From Arenicellaceae bacterium (GTDB lineage: Bacteria > Pseudomonadota > Gammaproteobacteria > Arenicellales > Arenicellaceae): a stretch of DNA of 57,823 nt. Below, piece by piece: positions 20,280-29,962 of this stretch. Both the position numbers and the translations under genes were made by a program. Where the stretch lies: contig JAQWNC010000023.1 in the NCBI GenBank assembly GCA_029246505.1, positions 1 through 57,823 on the forward strand. The letters run 5' to 3'. The notes beneath the pieces were generated by a model. The model was not told the origin of the DNA. It did not search any database and saw only the letters and a program-made list of their open reading frames with translations. Within the stretch, counting starts at the first letter, position 1; every line of letters begins with the position of its first letter.

Positions 20280-22949
20280 TTATACGATTTTTTTCTTGCT
20301 GGCCTTCTTTTTGACTGGCCTGGCTTTTTCCGTAACCACCCAACTGCCATTTTGATAAAATGCCTTCCAACCAGTCGCCTTACCCTCTACTTCTGATTGG
20401 ACGTACTGTTCTTTGGTCTTTCGACTATATCGAATCGCGGTTGGTATACCATCATCATCCGCAACTGGCGCATCAATTAGAAAGGAATACTTTGGATCAA
20501 TCTCGTCTTTATGTGGAAGTATTTCAGCTACCAGCGGTGCCCGAATTTCGCGATTGCGCGGAAATTTACTGGCCGCAAGAAACAAGCCCGAAGCACCATC
20601 CCGCAAAAGGTAATGATCTTCCACCTTAAGACATTGAAGCTCTGGCATTGCTACGGGGTCCATTTTAGGTGGGGCGGCTTCACCACTGCGCAGTAATTTA
20701 CGCGTGTTCTTACACTCCTCGTTTGTGCAACCAAAATACTTGCCAAAACGTCCATTTTTAAGCTGCATTTCACTAGCGCACTTATCACATTCAAGTACTG
20801 GCCCATCGTAGCCCTTAATCTTAAACGTGCCCGCTTCAACCTCAAATCCAGGGCAGTCAGGGTTGTTACCGCATATATGCAACTTGCGCGATTCATCCAG
20901 CAGATACGCATCCATCGCCGTATTGCACAATAAACATCGGTGCTTATTAATCAATAACTTTGATTCAGCTTCTTCATCTTCGTCTACACTGATAACTTCG
21001 TCGCCAGGCACCAGATTCATAGTATTTTTACAGCGCTTCTTCGGTGGCAGGACGTACCCGGAACAACCTAAAAAGACACCGGTACTACCGGTTCTAATTT
21101 GCATATTACGACCGCAATTTGTGCACTTTATATCTGTCTCAGTGGGAGAGTTCAGTCGCATACCGTCTTCATTATTTTCCGCCTTACGCAAGGTCGCAGA
21201 AAAATCGGTATAAAAATCGTCGAGTAATTTATCCCACTCTAGTTGCCCTTTGGAAACATCATCTAGCGAGCTTTCCATATTGGCGGTGAAGCCATAATCC
21301 ATTAGTTCACTAAAACTTTCGACCAAGCGACTGGTAACAATATCACCCATCTTTTCAGCATAAAAACGACGGTTTTCAGTATGTACATAACCCCGATCCT
21401 GGATCGTCGAAATGATAGAGGCATAGGTAGACGGTCGGCCGATCCCTCGTTTCTCCAACTCTTTAACCAAACTTGCTTCAGTATAACGAGGAGCTGATTT
21501 GGTAAAGTGCTGGACCGGCAATAATTCCATCAAGTCCAGTTTATCCCCAACTTTAAAGCTTGGAAGCACCCGATCTTCATCTTTCTTACTTACCTGCGGC
21601 AAGACTTTTTGGTATCCATCAAACTTCACCACTCGTCCACGAGTGCGCAGCTCAAACTCACCGGCTGTAACTATTAAGCTCGTACTAATAAATTCAGCCT
21701 TAGTCATTTGGCAGGCCACAAATTGGCTCCATATCAAGTGATACACTCGCTCGGCATCACGTTCGACATTGCTTACCTGCGTGGGTTTGACCCGAACATC
21801 GGATGGTCGGATAGCTTCATGTGCCTCTTGGGCGCCATCTTTATTTGTGTACTTCTGTGGTGCTGCAGGCAGGTACTTATCACCGTAGTTTTTTTGAATA
21901 AAGCCTCGGCATGCAGTTACCGCTTGGTTACTCAGATTAGTTGAGTCAGTACGCATGTACGTTATATAACCTGCTTCGTACAAGCGCTGTGCCATCATCA
22001 TTGTCTTTTTAACCCCAAAGCCGAGACGGGTACTAGCGGCTTGCTGCAGAGTAGAAGTTATGAATGGAGCACTTGGTTTAGATGACGTTGGTCGTTCAGT
22101 AAGTTCGGCAACTCCAAACCCTTCATTTTTTAACTTTTCTACCGCATCTTCCGTCTGCTTCTGATTTACTGGCTTGAATGCTTTGTGTTGATACTTCTTA
22201 ACATCAAACTTTGTTGCTTCTTTACCCGCCAAAGTAAGGTTCGCAAATAACTCCCAGTACTCTTCGGGTATAAAGGCCCGAATTTCCTGTTCACGTTCAA
22301 CTATTAATCGCACAGCAACTGATTGAACTCGACCGGCAGACAACCCTCTAGCTACTTTTGACCATAGTAGAGGAGACACCATAAACCCTACGACACGGTC
22401 CAGGAATCTACGTGCCTGTTGTGCATATACTCGGCTCATATCAACAGGGCCAGGCTTCTCGAACGCTTTGTTTATGGCTGACTTAGTAATTTCATTAAAT
22501 ACCACGCGGCGATATCGATCTGGATCACCGCCAATCGCTTCTTGTAAATGCCAGGCAATCGCCTCACCTTCTCTGTCCATATCAGTCGCGAGATATATCA
22601 CATCGGCATCCTTAGCCAAGCGCACTAACTCCTTGACCACTGTCTCTTTACCCGGAAGTACCTGATAGGTCGCTTCCCAACCATTGTACGGGTCAATTCC
22701 CATACGCTTGACAAGTTGTTCTTTAGCTTTCTTCGCACGATGAACAACTTTATTCTCTGGCGAAAGCTTACGAGTAATTGCTGCTTGTTTTGCTCGCTCT
22801 ATAGCATTAACAGGTTTACGATTTCCTCCGCTGGTTGGCAGGTCTCGAATATGCCCGATGCTGGATTTAACTATGTAATCATCGCCAAGATACTTATTAA
22901 TAGTTTTTGCCTTGGCAGGTGACTCAACAATAACTAACGCTTTACCCAC
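20280..22949 (-). CDS. topA: DNA topoisomerase I
   Basis: 889 residues, full length. It relaxes negative supercoils by single-strand passage. The Toprim domain opens with [19 protein letters not shown] and has [13 protein letters not shown]; the catalytic Tyr is in [13 protein letters not shown]. Three zinc-ribbon modules follow (CTNCG...GCSGY region, CLLCNTAM...[15 protein letters not shown]...CTNEEC), then a lysine-rich tail ([10 protein letters not shown]). The start is GTG at 22949, giving [11 protein letters not shown] as in relatives; the ribosome binding site is weak. Downstream of smg, the usual order. Confidence 0.98.
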   Translation of the reverse strand: MGKALVIVESPAKAKTINKYLGDDYIVKSSIGHIRDLPTSGGNRKPVNAIERAKQAAITRKLSPENKVVHRAKKAKEQLVKRMGIDPYNGWEATYQVLPGKETVVKELVRLAKDADVIYLATDMDREGEAIAWHLQEAIGGDPDRYRRVVFNEITKSAINKAFEKPGPVDMSRVYAQQARRFLDRVVGFMVSPLLWSKVARGLSAGRVQSVAVRLIVEREQEIRAFIPEEYWELFANLTLAGKEATKFDVKKYQHKAFKPVNQKQTEDAVEKLKNEGFGVAELTERPTSSKPSAPFITSTLQQAASTRLGFGVKKTMMMAQRLYEAGYITYMRTDSTNLSNQAVTACRGFIQKNYGDKYLPAAPQKYTNKDGAQEAHEAIRPSDVRVKPTQVSNVERDAERVYHLIWSQFVACQMTKAEFISTSLIVTAGEFELRTRGRVVKFDGYQKVLPQVSKKDEDRVLPSFKVGDKLDLMELLPVQHFTKSAPRYTEASLVKELEKRGIGRPSTYASIISTIQDRGYVHTENRRFYAEKMGDIVTSRLVESFSELMDYGFTANMESSLDDVSKGQLEWDKLLDDFYTDFSATLRKAENNEDGMRLNSPTETDIKCTNCGRNMQIRTGSTGVFLGCSGYVLPPKKRCKNTMNLVPGDEVISVDEDEEAESKLLINKHRCLLCNTAMDAYLLDESRKLHICGNNPDCPGFEVEAGTFKIKGYDGPVLECDKCASEMQLKNGRFGKYFGCTNEECKNTRKLLRSGEAAPPKMDPVAMPELQCLKVEDHYLLRDGASGLFLAASKFPRNREIRAPLVAEILPHKDEIDPKYSFLIDAPVADDDGIPTAIRYSRKTKEQYVQSEVEGKATGWKAFYQNGSWVVTEKARPVKKKASKKKIV

Positions 22950-23095
22950 TTTATTTACACCACTAACAGCAAACGTATATTTGTCATTCTAGTAATCAAA
23001 AGTTTTTATCGATTTAGTTTTAGCTCGGCAATAAAACCCAGCTGTCTACACTAGGCAGATCTGCGTATACATTATGTGGCTATTAATAATGCCGG

Positions 23096-23590
23096 TTAAT
23101 GAAGAAGCGCTTCAAAGTCTTCCGAGACCAACTCTTCAGCAAGACCGATTAGATCAGAACGTTCAGGATGATTACATAGCACCATCATTACAACCCATTT
23201 AAGATGATCAGCGCTTAGCTCGTCAGTCTCTATAGCCATCACTCTATCAATCACCAGCTCACGCGACTGACTATCCAGAACGCCTGCTTGTTCAAGTTGT
23301 ATAAGTAGTGACTTCCCTCCCATACCAAAACGCTGCGACTCAGAATCTGTGAACACGCGTATAGAAGGGTGCTCAACGTGCGGCAGCCAATCCGCCTCTG
23401 TGTTTGGGGCGTCTTCACACATGGTAAGAAGATCCTCCAACCAGGTAAATGCTTTGCTAATCTCTCCATCGGCAAATCCCGCCTGAGATAACTCTCGGCT
23501 AAGTATTTCCTGATCGGGCTGCAGCTCCCCACCCTCTGCCATATAATTTTCAAACAGGTACAAAAGGACCTCGAGCATGTCTTCTTTCAT
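23096..23590 (-). CDS. smg: DUF494 family protein Smg
   Basis: About 164 residues. It matches the Smg/DUF494 family: MKEDMLEVLLYLFENYM at the start, acidic helical body, and a C-terminal HLKWVVMMVLCNHPERSD motif. Its function is not established. I chose ATG 23590 because relatives begin M-K-E-x-x-L-x-V-L-x-Y-L-F-E-N-Y; an in-frame start at 23662 would add 24 residues with no family match. It lies upstream of topA on the same strand, as in many gammaproteobacteria. The gene that normally precedes it, dprA, is missing here. Confidence 0.88.
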   Translation of the reverse strand: MKEDMLEVLLYLFENYMAEGGELQPDQEILSRELSQAGFADGEISKAFTWLEDLLTMCEDAPNTEADWLPHVEHPSIRVFTDSESQRFGMGGKSLLIQLEQAGVLDSQSRELVIDRVMAIETDELSADHLKWVVMMVLCNHPERSDLIGLAEELVSEDFEALLH

Positions 23591-23755
23591 AATAGCGCTA
23601 ACGCAGTTTGGTGTAGGTGCCGTCGAATTTTCACGCAACAAGCTGTTCAAGTTCCATACCAATAAGAATGGATGAAACTTTGTCCGCCGTCAATCCGCTT
23701 CTGCAAATCAATGATTCCATTGAGGTGGAATTATAATCCAGCAGCTTAGGTAAGC

Positions 23756-24018
23756 GCTATTGATCCTCGGTTATAGAATCTAAGCGAATATTTGTGGCAC
23801 ACTCCACGTTGCTGTCTAGGCCAAGAGTAGGGAATACATCCTGAATGATGTGTTCGTAGGTGCTCCCCAGTGTCGCACCATCGCGCTGTAGCAGGTGGCA
23901 TCCAGCTGGTACAGGCGATAGAACGCCGATCCCGACACTGCACATACTAACCTGCCCTGCTTAGCTGCAACGCTCACGGTAATTAGCGAACCACTAACGA
24001 AGCGCAGCTTCGACTGCA
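23756..24018 (-). other. Unrecognised, frame-broken stretch between smg and the LysM relic
   Basis: On the minus strand two overlapping open frames look like one protein split by an indel near 23865: LITVSVAAKQGRLVCAVSG leading to CYSAMVRHWG, then, in another frame, STYEHIIQDVFPTLGLDS and VECATNIRLDSITED ending at TGA/TAG near 23757. I do not recognise it. It follows the LysM relic directly and could be its degraded remainder or an unrelated fragment. No dprA motif was seen. Confidence 0.4.
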
Positions 24019-24258
24019 ATCACCTGGGTAAATCAGATCAGGGTTATTAATAAATAGATTCACTTGCCAAATTTCTTACCCGCGCCACGGATCATTCAGA
24101 AATGTGCCCGCGATTTCCCAAAGTATATCTCCCTCCACCACGGTATACCTGGAAGGTGCATCAGACCGCATCAACAATTGGTCTGACTGCGCCAATAAAG
24201 ACTGATGAAACAAAGCCAAAATAAACGGTAGCAGCAAAAGGGTTTTAACCCCAAGTAA
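24019..24258 (-). pseudogene. LysM peptidoglycan-binding protein pseudogene (N-terminal relic)
   Basis: The minus strand encodes a signal peptide ([18 protein letters not shown]) followed by [20 protein letters not shown], a LysM domain. The next codons read W-R-G-stop (TAA at 24078-24076) where relatives have W-R-W-P-E-I-W; the same frame then resumes EIWQVNLFINNPDLIYPGD, the rest of the LysM domain, and is lost. There is no ATG before the signal peptide, and the ~300 residues expected after LysM are absent. Relatives are exported LysM proteins encoded beside dprA and divergent from def, exactly this position. Confidence 0.88.
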
Positions 24259-24354
24259 AATACCTTATGTTTACATTCGTAGAATTATTATTGTGTAGAA
24301 TACGGTTTTTAGTTCTGCTTTACCCAATGGCAAACACTAAGGCGCAAAACTCAA

Positions 24355-24849
24355 ATGGCTTTACTTGATATTTTGGTTTATCCACACCCGCGTTTACGTG
24401 ATATTGCTTATAAAGTAGATACTGTAACAGATGAGGAGCGTGAATTTATTAAAAACATGGCCGAAACCATGTATGCAGCATCAGGCATAGGTCTAGCAGC
24501 TATTCAGGTAGGGGTCAGTAAGCGGATTATAGTGATTGATATTTCAGATAATAGCGACGATTTACTAGTACTCATTAACCCTGAGATAATTAAACACAAT
24601 GGTATCCAAATATGCGAAGAAGGCTGCTTATCCGTACCAGAAGTATATGCAGAGGTAACTCGAGCTAAAGAAATTACCTATAAATACCTGAATCTAGACG
24701 GAAAGCCAGTCACACAAAACGCAGACGGATTACTAGCTATATGCGTACAACATGAAATCGATCATCTGGACGGAAAAGTGTTTGTCGATTATCTATCACG
24801 CATGAAACGAGACCGCATTCGAAAAAAACTGCTAAAAATTAATAAGTAG
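24355..24849 (+). CDS. def: Peptide deformylase
   Basis: 164 residues. It removes the formyl group from the initiator methionine of new proteins. All three metal-site motifs are present: GIGLAAIQVG (~residues 44-53), EEGCLSVPE (Cys metal ligand) and VQHEIDHLDG (two His ligands and catalytic Glu). The ATG at 24355 gives MALLDILVYPHPRLR, the standard start. It leads the def-fmt-rsmB translation cluster; fmt follows after 68 bases. Upstream lies the LysM relic, divergent. Confidence 0.97.
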   Translation: MALLDILVYPHPRLRDIAYKVDTVTDEEREFIKNMAETMYAASGIGLAAIQVGVSKRIIVIDISDNSDDLLVLINPEIIKHNGIQICEEGCLSVPEVYAEVTRAKEITYKYLNLDGKPVTQNADGLLAICVQHEIDHLDGKVFVDYLSRMKRDRIRKKLLKINK

Positions 24850-24917
24850 GAAACCGCCGCCTAAGCTTACCGATTAAACAACTCGCTTTAAAAAAATAGG
24901 AATTTATATACCCCTCT

Positions 24918-25841
24918 ATGTTGAATGTTGTGTTCATGGGTACACCCGAATTTGCAGCGCAGAGCCTTAAGCTGGTTATTAATTCGCATAATGTGCAATG
25001 CGTTTACACTCAACCAGATCGGCCTGCTGGTCGAGGCAGAAAATTAGCAGCGTCGGAGGTAAAACAGCTGGCCTTGGCCTCTGGAATAAATGTTCATCAA
25101 CCGGAAAATCTTAAAAATGAATTATCTATTCTGAATTCACTGAATCCAGACATCATTGTTGTTGTCGCCTATGGTCTATTGCTGCCTCAAGCAGTCCTTG
25201 ATATTCCACATTTTGGCTGTATAAACGTTCATGGCTCTTTATTGCCACGTTGGCGCGGAGCTGCACCCATTCAACGTGCAATCGAGGCAGGTGATGACAG
25301 ATCGGGAGTATGCATCATGCAAATGGAAGCTGGATTAGATACCGGGCCCGTTTATTCCAGTCGTGAAATATTATTAGACCAAACGACTACCGCTGGAGAT
25401 TTCCATAATCAATTGGCAAGCGCTGGTGCTGAAGCGCTAATCGAAGTTTTAAACGCTATAGAGCTCGGTCGGGCTGTCGCTATACCGCAGAGCGAAACTG
25501 GCGCGACTTATGCTGCAAAATTAACCCGCAGAGAAGGGCGTATCGATTGGCGAGGAAGCGCAATAGAAATTGAGCGCAAAATTCGGGCGTTTAATCCCTG
25601 GCCGATATGCTCTACATCTTATAAAGGTAAAGACTTACGTATTTTATTGAGCAGTGCTATCACTATTGATCACTCTGCAGAGCCCGGTGAAGTTATCCAG
25701 GTTACCCGGAACGCTATAACGGTGGCCTGTAGGGAGGGTGCGATAGTCTTCGCCAGCTTACAGAAACCAGGTGGCAAAGTACTAACCGCAAAAGAATTTT
25801 TGAATGGTCATAAAGTGACTATTGGAGAATTATTTTCATAA
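24918..25841 (+). CDS. fmt: Methionyl-tRNA formyltransferase
   Basis: 307 residues, full length. It formylates Met-tRNA(fMet) using 10-formyltetrahydrofolate. N-terminal formyltransferase domain: VVFMGTPEFAAQSL, catalytic region INVHGSLLPRWRGAAPIQRA (Asn, His) and the Asp in MEAGLDTGPV. C-terminal OB-like tRNA-binding domain begins near TYAAKLTRREGRIDW. It pairs functionally with def immediately upstream. The folate supply depends on folA and thyA, also in this window. Confidence 0.97.
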   Translation: MLNVVFMGTPEFAAQSLKLVINSHNVQCVYTQPDRPAGRGRKLAASEVKQLALASGINVHQPENLKNELSILNSLNPDIIVVVAYGLLLPQAVLDIPHFGCINVHGSLLPRWRGAAPIQRAIEAGDDRSGVCIMQMEAGLDTGPVYSSREILLDQTTTAGDFHNQLASAGAEALIEVLNAIELGRAVAIPQSETGATYAAKLTRREGRIDWRGSAIEIERKIRAFNPWPICSTSYKGKDLRILLSSAITIDHSAEPGEVIQVTRNAITVACREGAIVFASLQKPGGKVLTAKEFLNGHKVTIGELFS

Positions 25842-25879
25842 AATATGATGCTGATCAACAATATAAATACACTTGAGCA

Positions 25880-27169
25880 ATGAGCACAGTCAGACTACAA
25901 GCCGCGCTAGCCTGCCAGCATATTCTAGATTCAGGCAGTTCGCTTGATCAGGCTATAGACACGGCCAAAAAACGCGTCGAATCTGATGATATCGGTCAAC
26001 TTCAAGCTATTGTCTACGGCGTTATTCGACATCACATTTCACTAGAAGCGTTACTCAATCCACTATTAAAAAAACCGCTTCGAAGTAAGGATAGAGACGT
26101 TCACTTTTTACTACTCAGTGCGATTTATCAGCTAGTTGCAATGCGAGCACCCGACCATGCGGTAGTCAACGAATGTGTTAGTGCCACTAAACAGTTAAAA
26201 AAGAATTGGGCTAGAGCGTTGGTTAACGGCTGCTTAAGAGAGTTTTTGCGGGCTGGCGCTACGCGTCAAGAAAATTGGATTGATTCAGTTCAAGAGCACC
26301 CCGATTGGCTAAAAGTAAAACTAAGTGCTGAATGGAGCGATAAGGCTTATCTCATAATGGCTGAAAACATAGAGCCAGCTGAGTTAACACTGCGAGTTAA
26401 TAGAAATAAAAGTGATCGAACTGGCTACTTGAAGCTACTAGAAGAAAATGGCTTGCCGGCTACCCTTCACCCCTTTGCTCCGGATGCCATTGTTCTTAAT
26501 GAAGCGGTACCTGTCGAGCGATTGCCCGGTTTTAGCGATGGTCTTGCTTCGGTGCAAGACGCGGCAGCACAAATGGCAGGTATTTTATTAAATCCGCAGG
26601 TCGATGATCACGTGCTCGACGCCTGCTCAGCCCCTGGAGGTAAGACCGGTCATCTGTTAGAAATCACTAATGGCAACATTGATTTGGTCTCAGTGGATAT
26701 TAGCGAAAAAAGAATAAATCGAATTCGAGAAAATCTAGCCCGGCTAAATATGGAGTGTGAATTGATCACTGACGATTTATCGACTGCTCCAAATTGGTGG
26801 GACGGCCGACTATTTGATCGCATATTGTTAGATGCCCCCTGCAGCAGCACTGGCGTTATCAGGCGCCATCCAGATGTACTACGGCACCGAATAGCTCAAG
26901 ATATTCCACAACTCAATAAAACTCAGTTAGCAATACTTGCTCAACTATGGCGCTTGCTAAAACCTGGAGGCCTGATGCTTTATGCTACCTGCTCCATATT
27001 GAGCGAAGAAAATGATGTGGTAATTGATACCTTTGTCGAGACCCATAAAGACGCCATACCAATGCCATTACCACACCCGCAGGCCTTGCAAACAAGGCAT
27101 GGATACCAAACACTTCCAAGCCGGGGCATATCTGATGGTTTCTATATCTGTGGGCTGCTTAAATCGTGA
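25880..27169 (+). CDS. rsmB: 16S rRNA (cytosine-967-C5)-methyltransferase
   Basis: 429 residues. An N-terminal NusB-like RNA-binding domain (to about residue 140: LQAIVYGVIRHHISLEALL) precedes the SAM methyltransferase. SAM motif: LDACSAPGGKTGHLLE. The catalytic cysteines are in DAPCSSTGVIRRHPD and YATCSILSEEN, the two-cysteine arrangement of the NOL1/NOP2/Sun family. It modifies C967 of 16S rRNA. Third gene of def-fmt-rsmB. Confidence 0.96.
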   Translation: MSTVRLQAALACQHILDSGSSLDQAIDTAKKRVESDDIGQLQAIVYGVIRHHISLEALLNPLLKKPLRSKDRDVHFLLLSAIYQLVAMRAPDHAVVNECVSATKQLKKNWARALVNGCLREFLRAGATRQENWIDSVQEHPDWLKVKLSAEWSDKAYLIMAENIEPAELTLRVNRNKSDRTGYLKLLEENGLPATLHPFAPDAIVLNEAVPVERLPGFSDGLASVQDAAAQMAGILLNPQVDDHVLDACSAPGGKTGHLLEITNGNIDLVSVDISEKRINRIRENLARLNMECELITDDLSTAPNWWDGRLFDRILLDAPCSSTGVIRRHPDVLRHRIAQDIPQLNKTQLAILAQLWRLLKPGGLMLYATCSILSEENDVVIDTFVETHKDAIPMPLPHPQALQTRHGYQTLPSRGISDGFYICGLLKS

Positions 27170-27222
27170 GCCACTCATTAATATGGTTTCAATCAAAGCT
27201 TACGCACTGATAGGCTCTATAT

Positions 27223-27768
27223 ATGTCTAGAAACTATTGGTCGTGCGGCTTAATGCTGATAGCACTCGCAAGTTTTTCCAAACTTGCTATGTCCCAATTT
27301 TCGGTACAGCAATTACACGTCTCCAGTAATAACACAAACGTGCAGCTCATTACCGAATTGAAATTGATTTTTACCGAGCCGCTGCAACAAGCAGTTGACC
27401 ACGGAATCACATTGCAAATTGTCACGGAGTTCGGCTTACCCACAGAATATTGGTATGGCCGTGAAATCGTTTTGCTAAAAGAAATTCGATATTTTCTTTC
27501 GCGCAATGCTCTTTCGGGTCGTTACGTGGTCTACCAACAAGATAGAAATGAAACTAGAACCTTTCCAACACAGACAGCGGCGCTAAGACATATCTCGATT
27601 CCGCCAATCGTACTGATTCCGGCGATTGATTTGGATGATGCAGAAAACATTGCGATACGTGCCTTTGTAGATACATATAAACTACCCTCGCCGCTCCGTT
27701 TGCAGGCCTTTTTTTCCCGCAGATGGAGCCTGAATACTGACTGGACACTATGGCCAATTCAACTGTAA
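27223..27768 (+). CDS. DUF4390 domain protein, exported
   Basis: 181 residues with a signal peptide (MSRNYWSCGLMLIALASF...AMSQ). The body has the DUF4390 pattern of short beta strands (VQLITELKLIFTEPLQQAVDHG, YWYGREIVLLKEIRYFLSRN, RYVV). Function is unknown; the family is typically encoded just before ntrY in gammaproteobacteria, as here. Its last 19 bases overlap the start of ntrY, which argues for co-translation and perhaps a periplasmic accessory role to NtrYX. The latter is inference. Confidence 0.82.
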   Translation: MSRNYWSCGLMLIALASFSKLAMSQFSVQQLHVSSNNTNVQLITELKLIFTEPLQQAVDHGITLQIVTEFGLPTEYWYGREIVLLKEIRYFLSRNALSGRYVVYQQDRNETRTFPTQTAALRHISIPPIVLIPAIDLDDAENIAIRAFVDTYKLPSPLRLQAFFSRRWSLNTDWTLWPIQL

Positions 27769-29939
27769 TACAGAAACTTACCCATCCAGCGCTAGCGATA
27801 ACACTATCGCTGATACTCGTTGGTGGATTATTCGGCCTACTCTCCGTATCGCTTGACTCAAATACATCTGGGAGTTTCCATTGGGCGATGCTTATGCTCA
27901 ACAGCGTGGGTATGGCAGTTTTGATTCTGCTGGTAGTGCTAAATCTGTTCATATTACGCAAGCAATATAACCAAAAGGCGTTAGGTTCGAGGCTTACCGC
28001 CAGATTGGTTGGTACTTTTTTTCTGGTAACAGTAATTCCTTTACTATTGGTCTACTACATTGCTGTGCAATTTTTAAGCACCGGTGTAGACAGCTGGTTT
28101 GACGTACGAGTAGAACAAGCGATCGACGATGCCCTGCTATTAGGACAAACTACCCTTGAAAGCCTACAGCAAGACGCTATCGAAGATATCCAGTTTCAGG
28201 CAAACCAAATTCGTGACATTTTTGACAGGAACGAATTGGCTAGAGTGCTCGACAATATCCGTCTAAGTGCTGGCTATCGAGAGCTATCTGTGTTTACGCA
28301 AAATGGCACTATCCTCGCTTCTAGTTCTGGGGACGCCAGTATGTTGATTCCGGAGACGCCAGATGACACGATTCTCTCCCAGGTTCGTTTGGGGCAGACT
28401 TTCAGTAGTATTGAACCAGTTTCTGATCAAAATCAAATACTGCGTGTTGCCGCACCAATACATAGCCGCATCTTAGGCAGAGCATCCAGAGTCTTACACG
28501 CAAAAAATACTTTACCCTTACGTTACGCAAAACTTGCATCTAGCGTAGATGAAGCCTCTAACCAATACCAACAAATGGTTTTCTCGCGCGAACCAATTCG
28601 TGAGAATTTAGCGCTTACTTTGTCTGTCATTTCTTTGGTAGCTCTATTGCTATCCATATTGTGCGCCATTTATTTATCACGACGATTGGTCGCCCCCCTA
28701 GGCGAACTTGCCAAAGGCACACGTGCGGTTGCCGAGGGCAATTATTCAACAGAGCTATCTGTCACCTCACAAGATGAGCTGGGGATACTAGTTAGTTCAT
28801 TTAACAATATGACCAGCGAAATTCGGGGGACCCAACAGCTGGCGCGGCAGAGCCAAGAAGAATCTGATCGTCATAGTGCCTACCTTGAAATGGTGTTAAA
28901 AGGTCTTTCCTCCGGCGTTCTGGCGTTTGATGAACAAGATCGCCTAACAACATACAATATGGCGGCAGAAGAAATTTTAGGCGCGAATCTAGCTTTAAGC
29001 GTCGGCGATCTGAATTCCAACCTGGTTAAGGATAAAGCTAATTTACAGCCATTCTTTGAAGCAATTTCTAATCGCCTAGCAAAAGAGGATCAAGATTGGC
29101 AGGAGGAAATTACTATCCTGGGGCAACGCGGTAGGCAAGTATTAAACACTCGAGGAGCCATGCTCGCGCTTGATACCAGCAAGCATTCTGGCTCGGTAAT
29201 CGTATTTGACGATGTTACCAGCTTGATTCAAGCTCAAAGAAACGCCGCCTGGGGAGAAGTGGCAAAACGCCTTGCGCACGAAATCAAAAATCCTCTTACA
29301 CCTATTCAGCTCTCTGCAGAGCGCATTCGCCATAAATTTATGGATCAAGTTGAGCCCTCTCAAAAAGACGTTTTGGATCGTGCCACGCGAACAATTGTTC
29401 AGCAAGTTGAATCGATGAAAGACATGGTGAACGATTTCTCATCATACGCACAACCAGTTCGAACCGAATTAAGTGAAACTAAACTGCAAGACCTAGTTCG
29501 CGATGTTGCTGAGCTTCATCACCGGGATGATAAGCCGGTAACCATATCTTTTAACATTGACGAATCTATACCGGCAATTAAATCCAATGCAAGCGCCTTA
29601 CGTCAGGTCCTGAATAATTTGCTTATTAATGCCAAGCACGCCCTTTCGGAGACCAACAATCCAGAGATAACACTCGGCTTACGAAAGGCCGAGAATATTG
29701 CAGGCGACTACGTCGATTTAACCGTGTCAGATAATGGTTCTGGTATTCCTGCTGATTTGCAAGATTCTCTTTTTGACCCCTACGTTTCTAGTAGATCGAA
29801 AGGCTCTGGTCTCGGCCTGGCAATAGTGAGACGCATTGTTGAAGAGCACGGTGGTACAGTATGGGTTAAGTCCCTGCAAACCAACGGTGCCTGTTTTATT
29901 GTCCGGTTACCTTTATCAGGCACGACTGCCGATAAATAA
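27750..29939 (+). CDS. ntrY: Sensor histidine kinase NtrY
   Basis: 729 residues. Order: three or more membrane helices in the first ~110 residues, a periplasmic sensing segment (~residues 110-285), another helix, HAMP (RRLVAPLGELAKGTRAVAEG), a PAS-like domain (LEMVLKGLSSGVLAFDE), the phosphoacceptor His in VAKRLAHEIKNPLTPIQLSA, and the ATPase with N box (LNNLLINAKHAL), DNGSGIP and SKGSGLGLAIVRRI. It is an inner-membrane kinase that phosphorylates NtrX; in other bacteria it senses nitrogen or redox conditions. The ATG lies inside the DUF4390 gene. Confidence 0.94.
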   Translation: MANSTVIQKLTHPALAITLSLILVGGLFGLLSVSLDSNTSGSFHWAMLMLNSVGMAVLILLVVLNLFILRKQYNQKALGSRLTARLVGTFFLVTVIPLLLVYYIAVQFLSTGVDSWFDVRVEQAIDDALLLGQTTLESLQQDAIEDIQFQANQIRDIFDRNELARVLDNIRLSAGYRELSVFTQNGTILASSSGDASMLIPETPDDTILSQVRLGQTFSSIEPVSDQNQILRVAAPIHSRILGRASRVLHAKNTLPLRYAKLASSVDEASNQYQQMVFSREPIRENLALTLSVISLVALLLSILCAIYLSRRLVAPLGELAKGTRAVAEGNYSTELSVTSQDELGILVSSFNNMTSEIRGTQQLARQSQEESDRHSAYLEMVLKGLSSGVLAFDEQDRLTTYNMAAEEILGANLALSVGDLNSNLVKDKANLQPFFEAISNRLAKEDQDWQEEITILGQRGRQVLNTRGAMLALDTSKHSGSVIVFDDVTSLIQAQRNAAWGEVAKRLAHEIKNPLTPIQLSAERIRHKFMDQVEPSQKDVLDRATRTIVQQVESMKDMVNDFSSYAQPVRTELSETKLQDLVRDVAELHHRDDKPVTISFNIDESIPAIKSNASALRQVLNNLLINAKHALSETNNPEITLGLRKAENIAGDYVDLTVSDNGSGIPADLQDSLFDPYVSSRSKGSGLGLAIVRRIVEEHGGTVWVKSLQTNGACFIVRLPLSGTTADK

Positions 29940-29962
29940 CTCCTGTCGAATCATCTCAGTAT

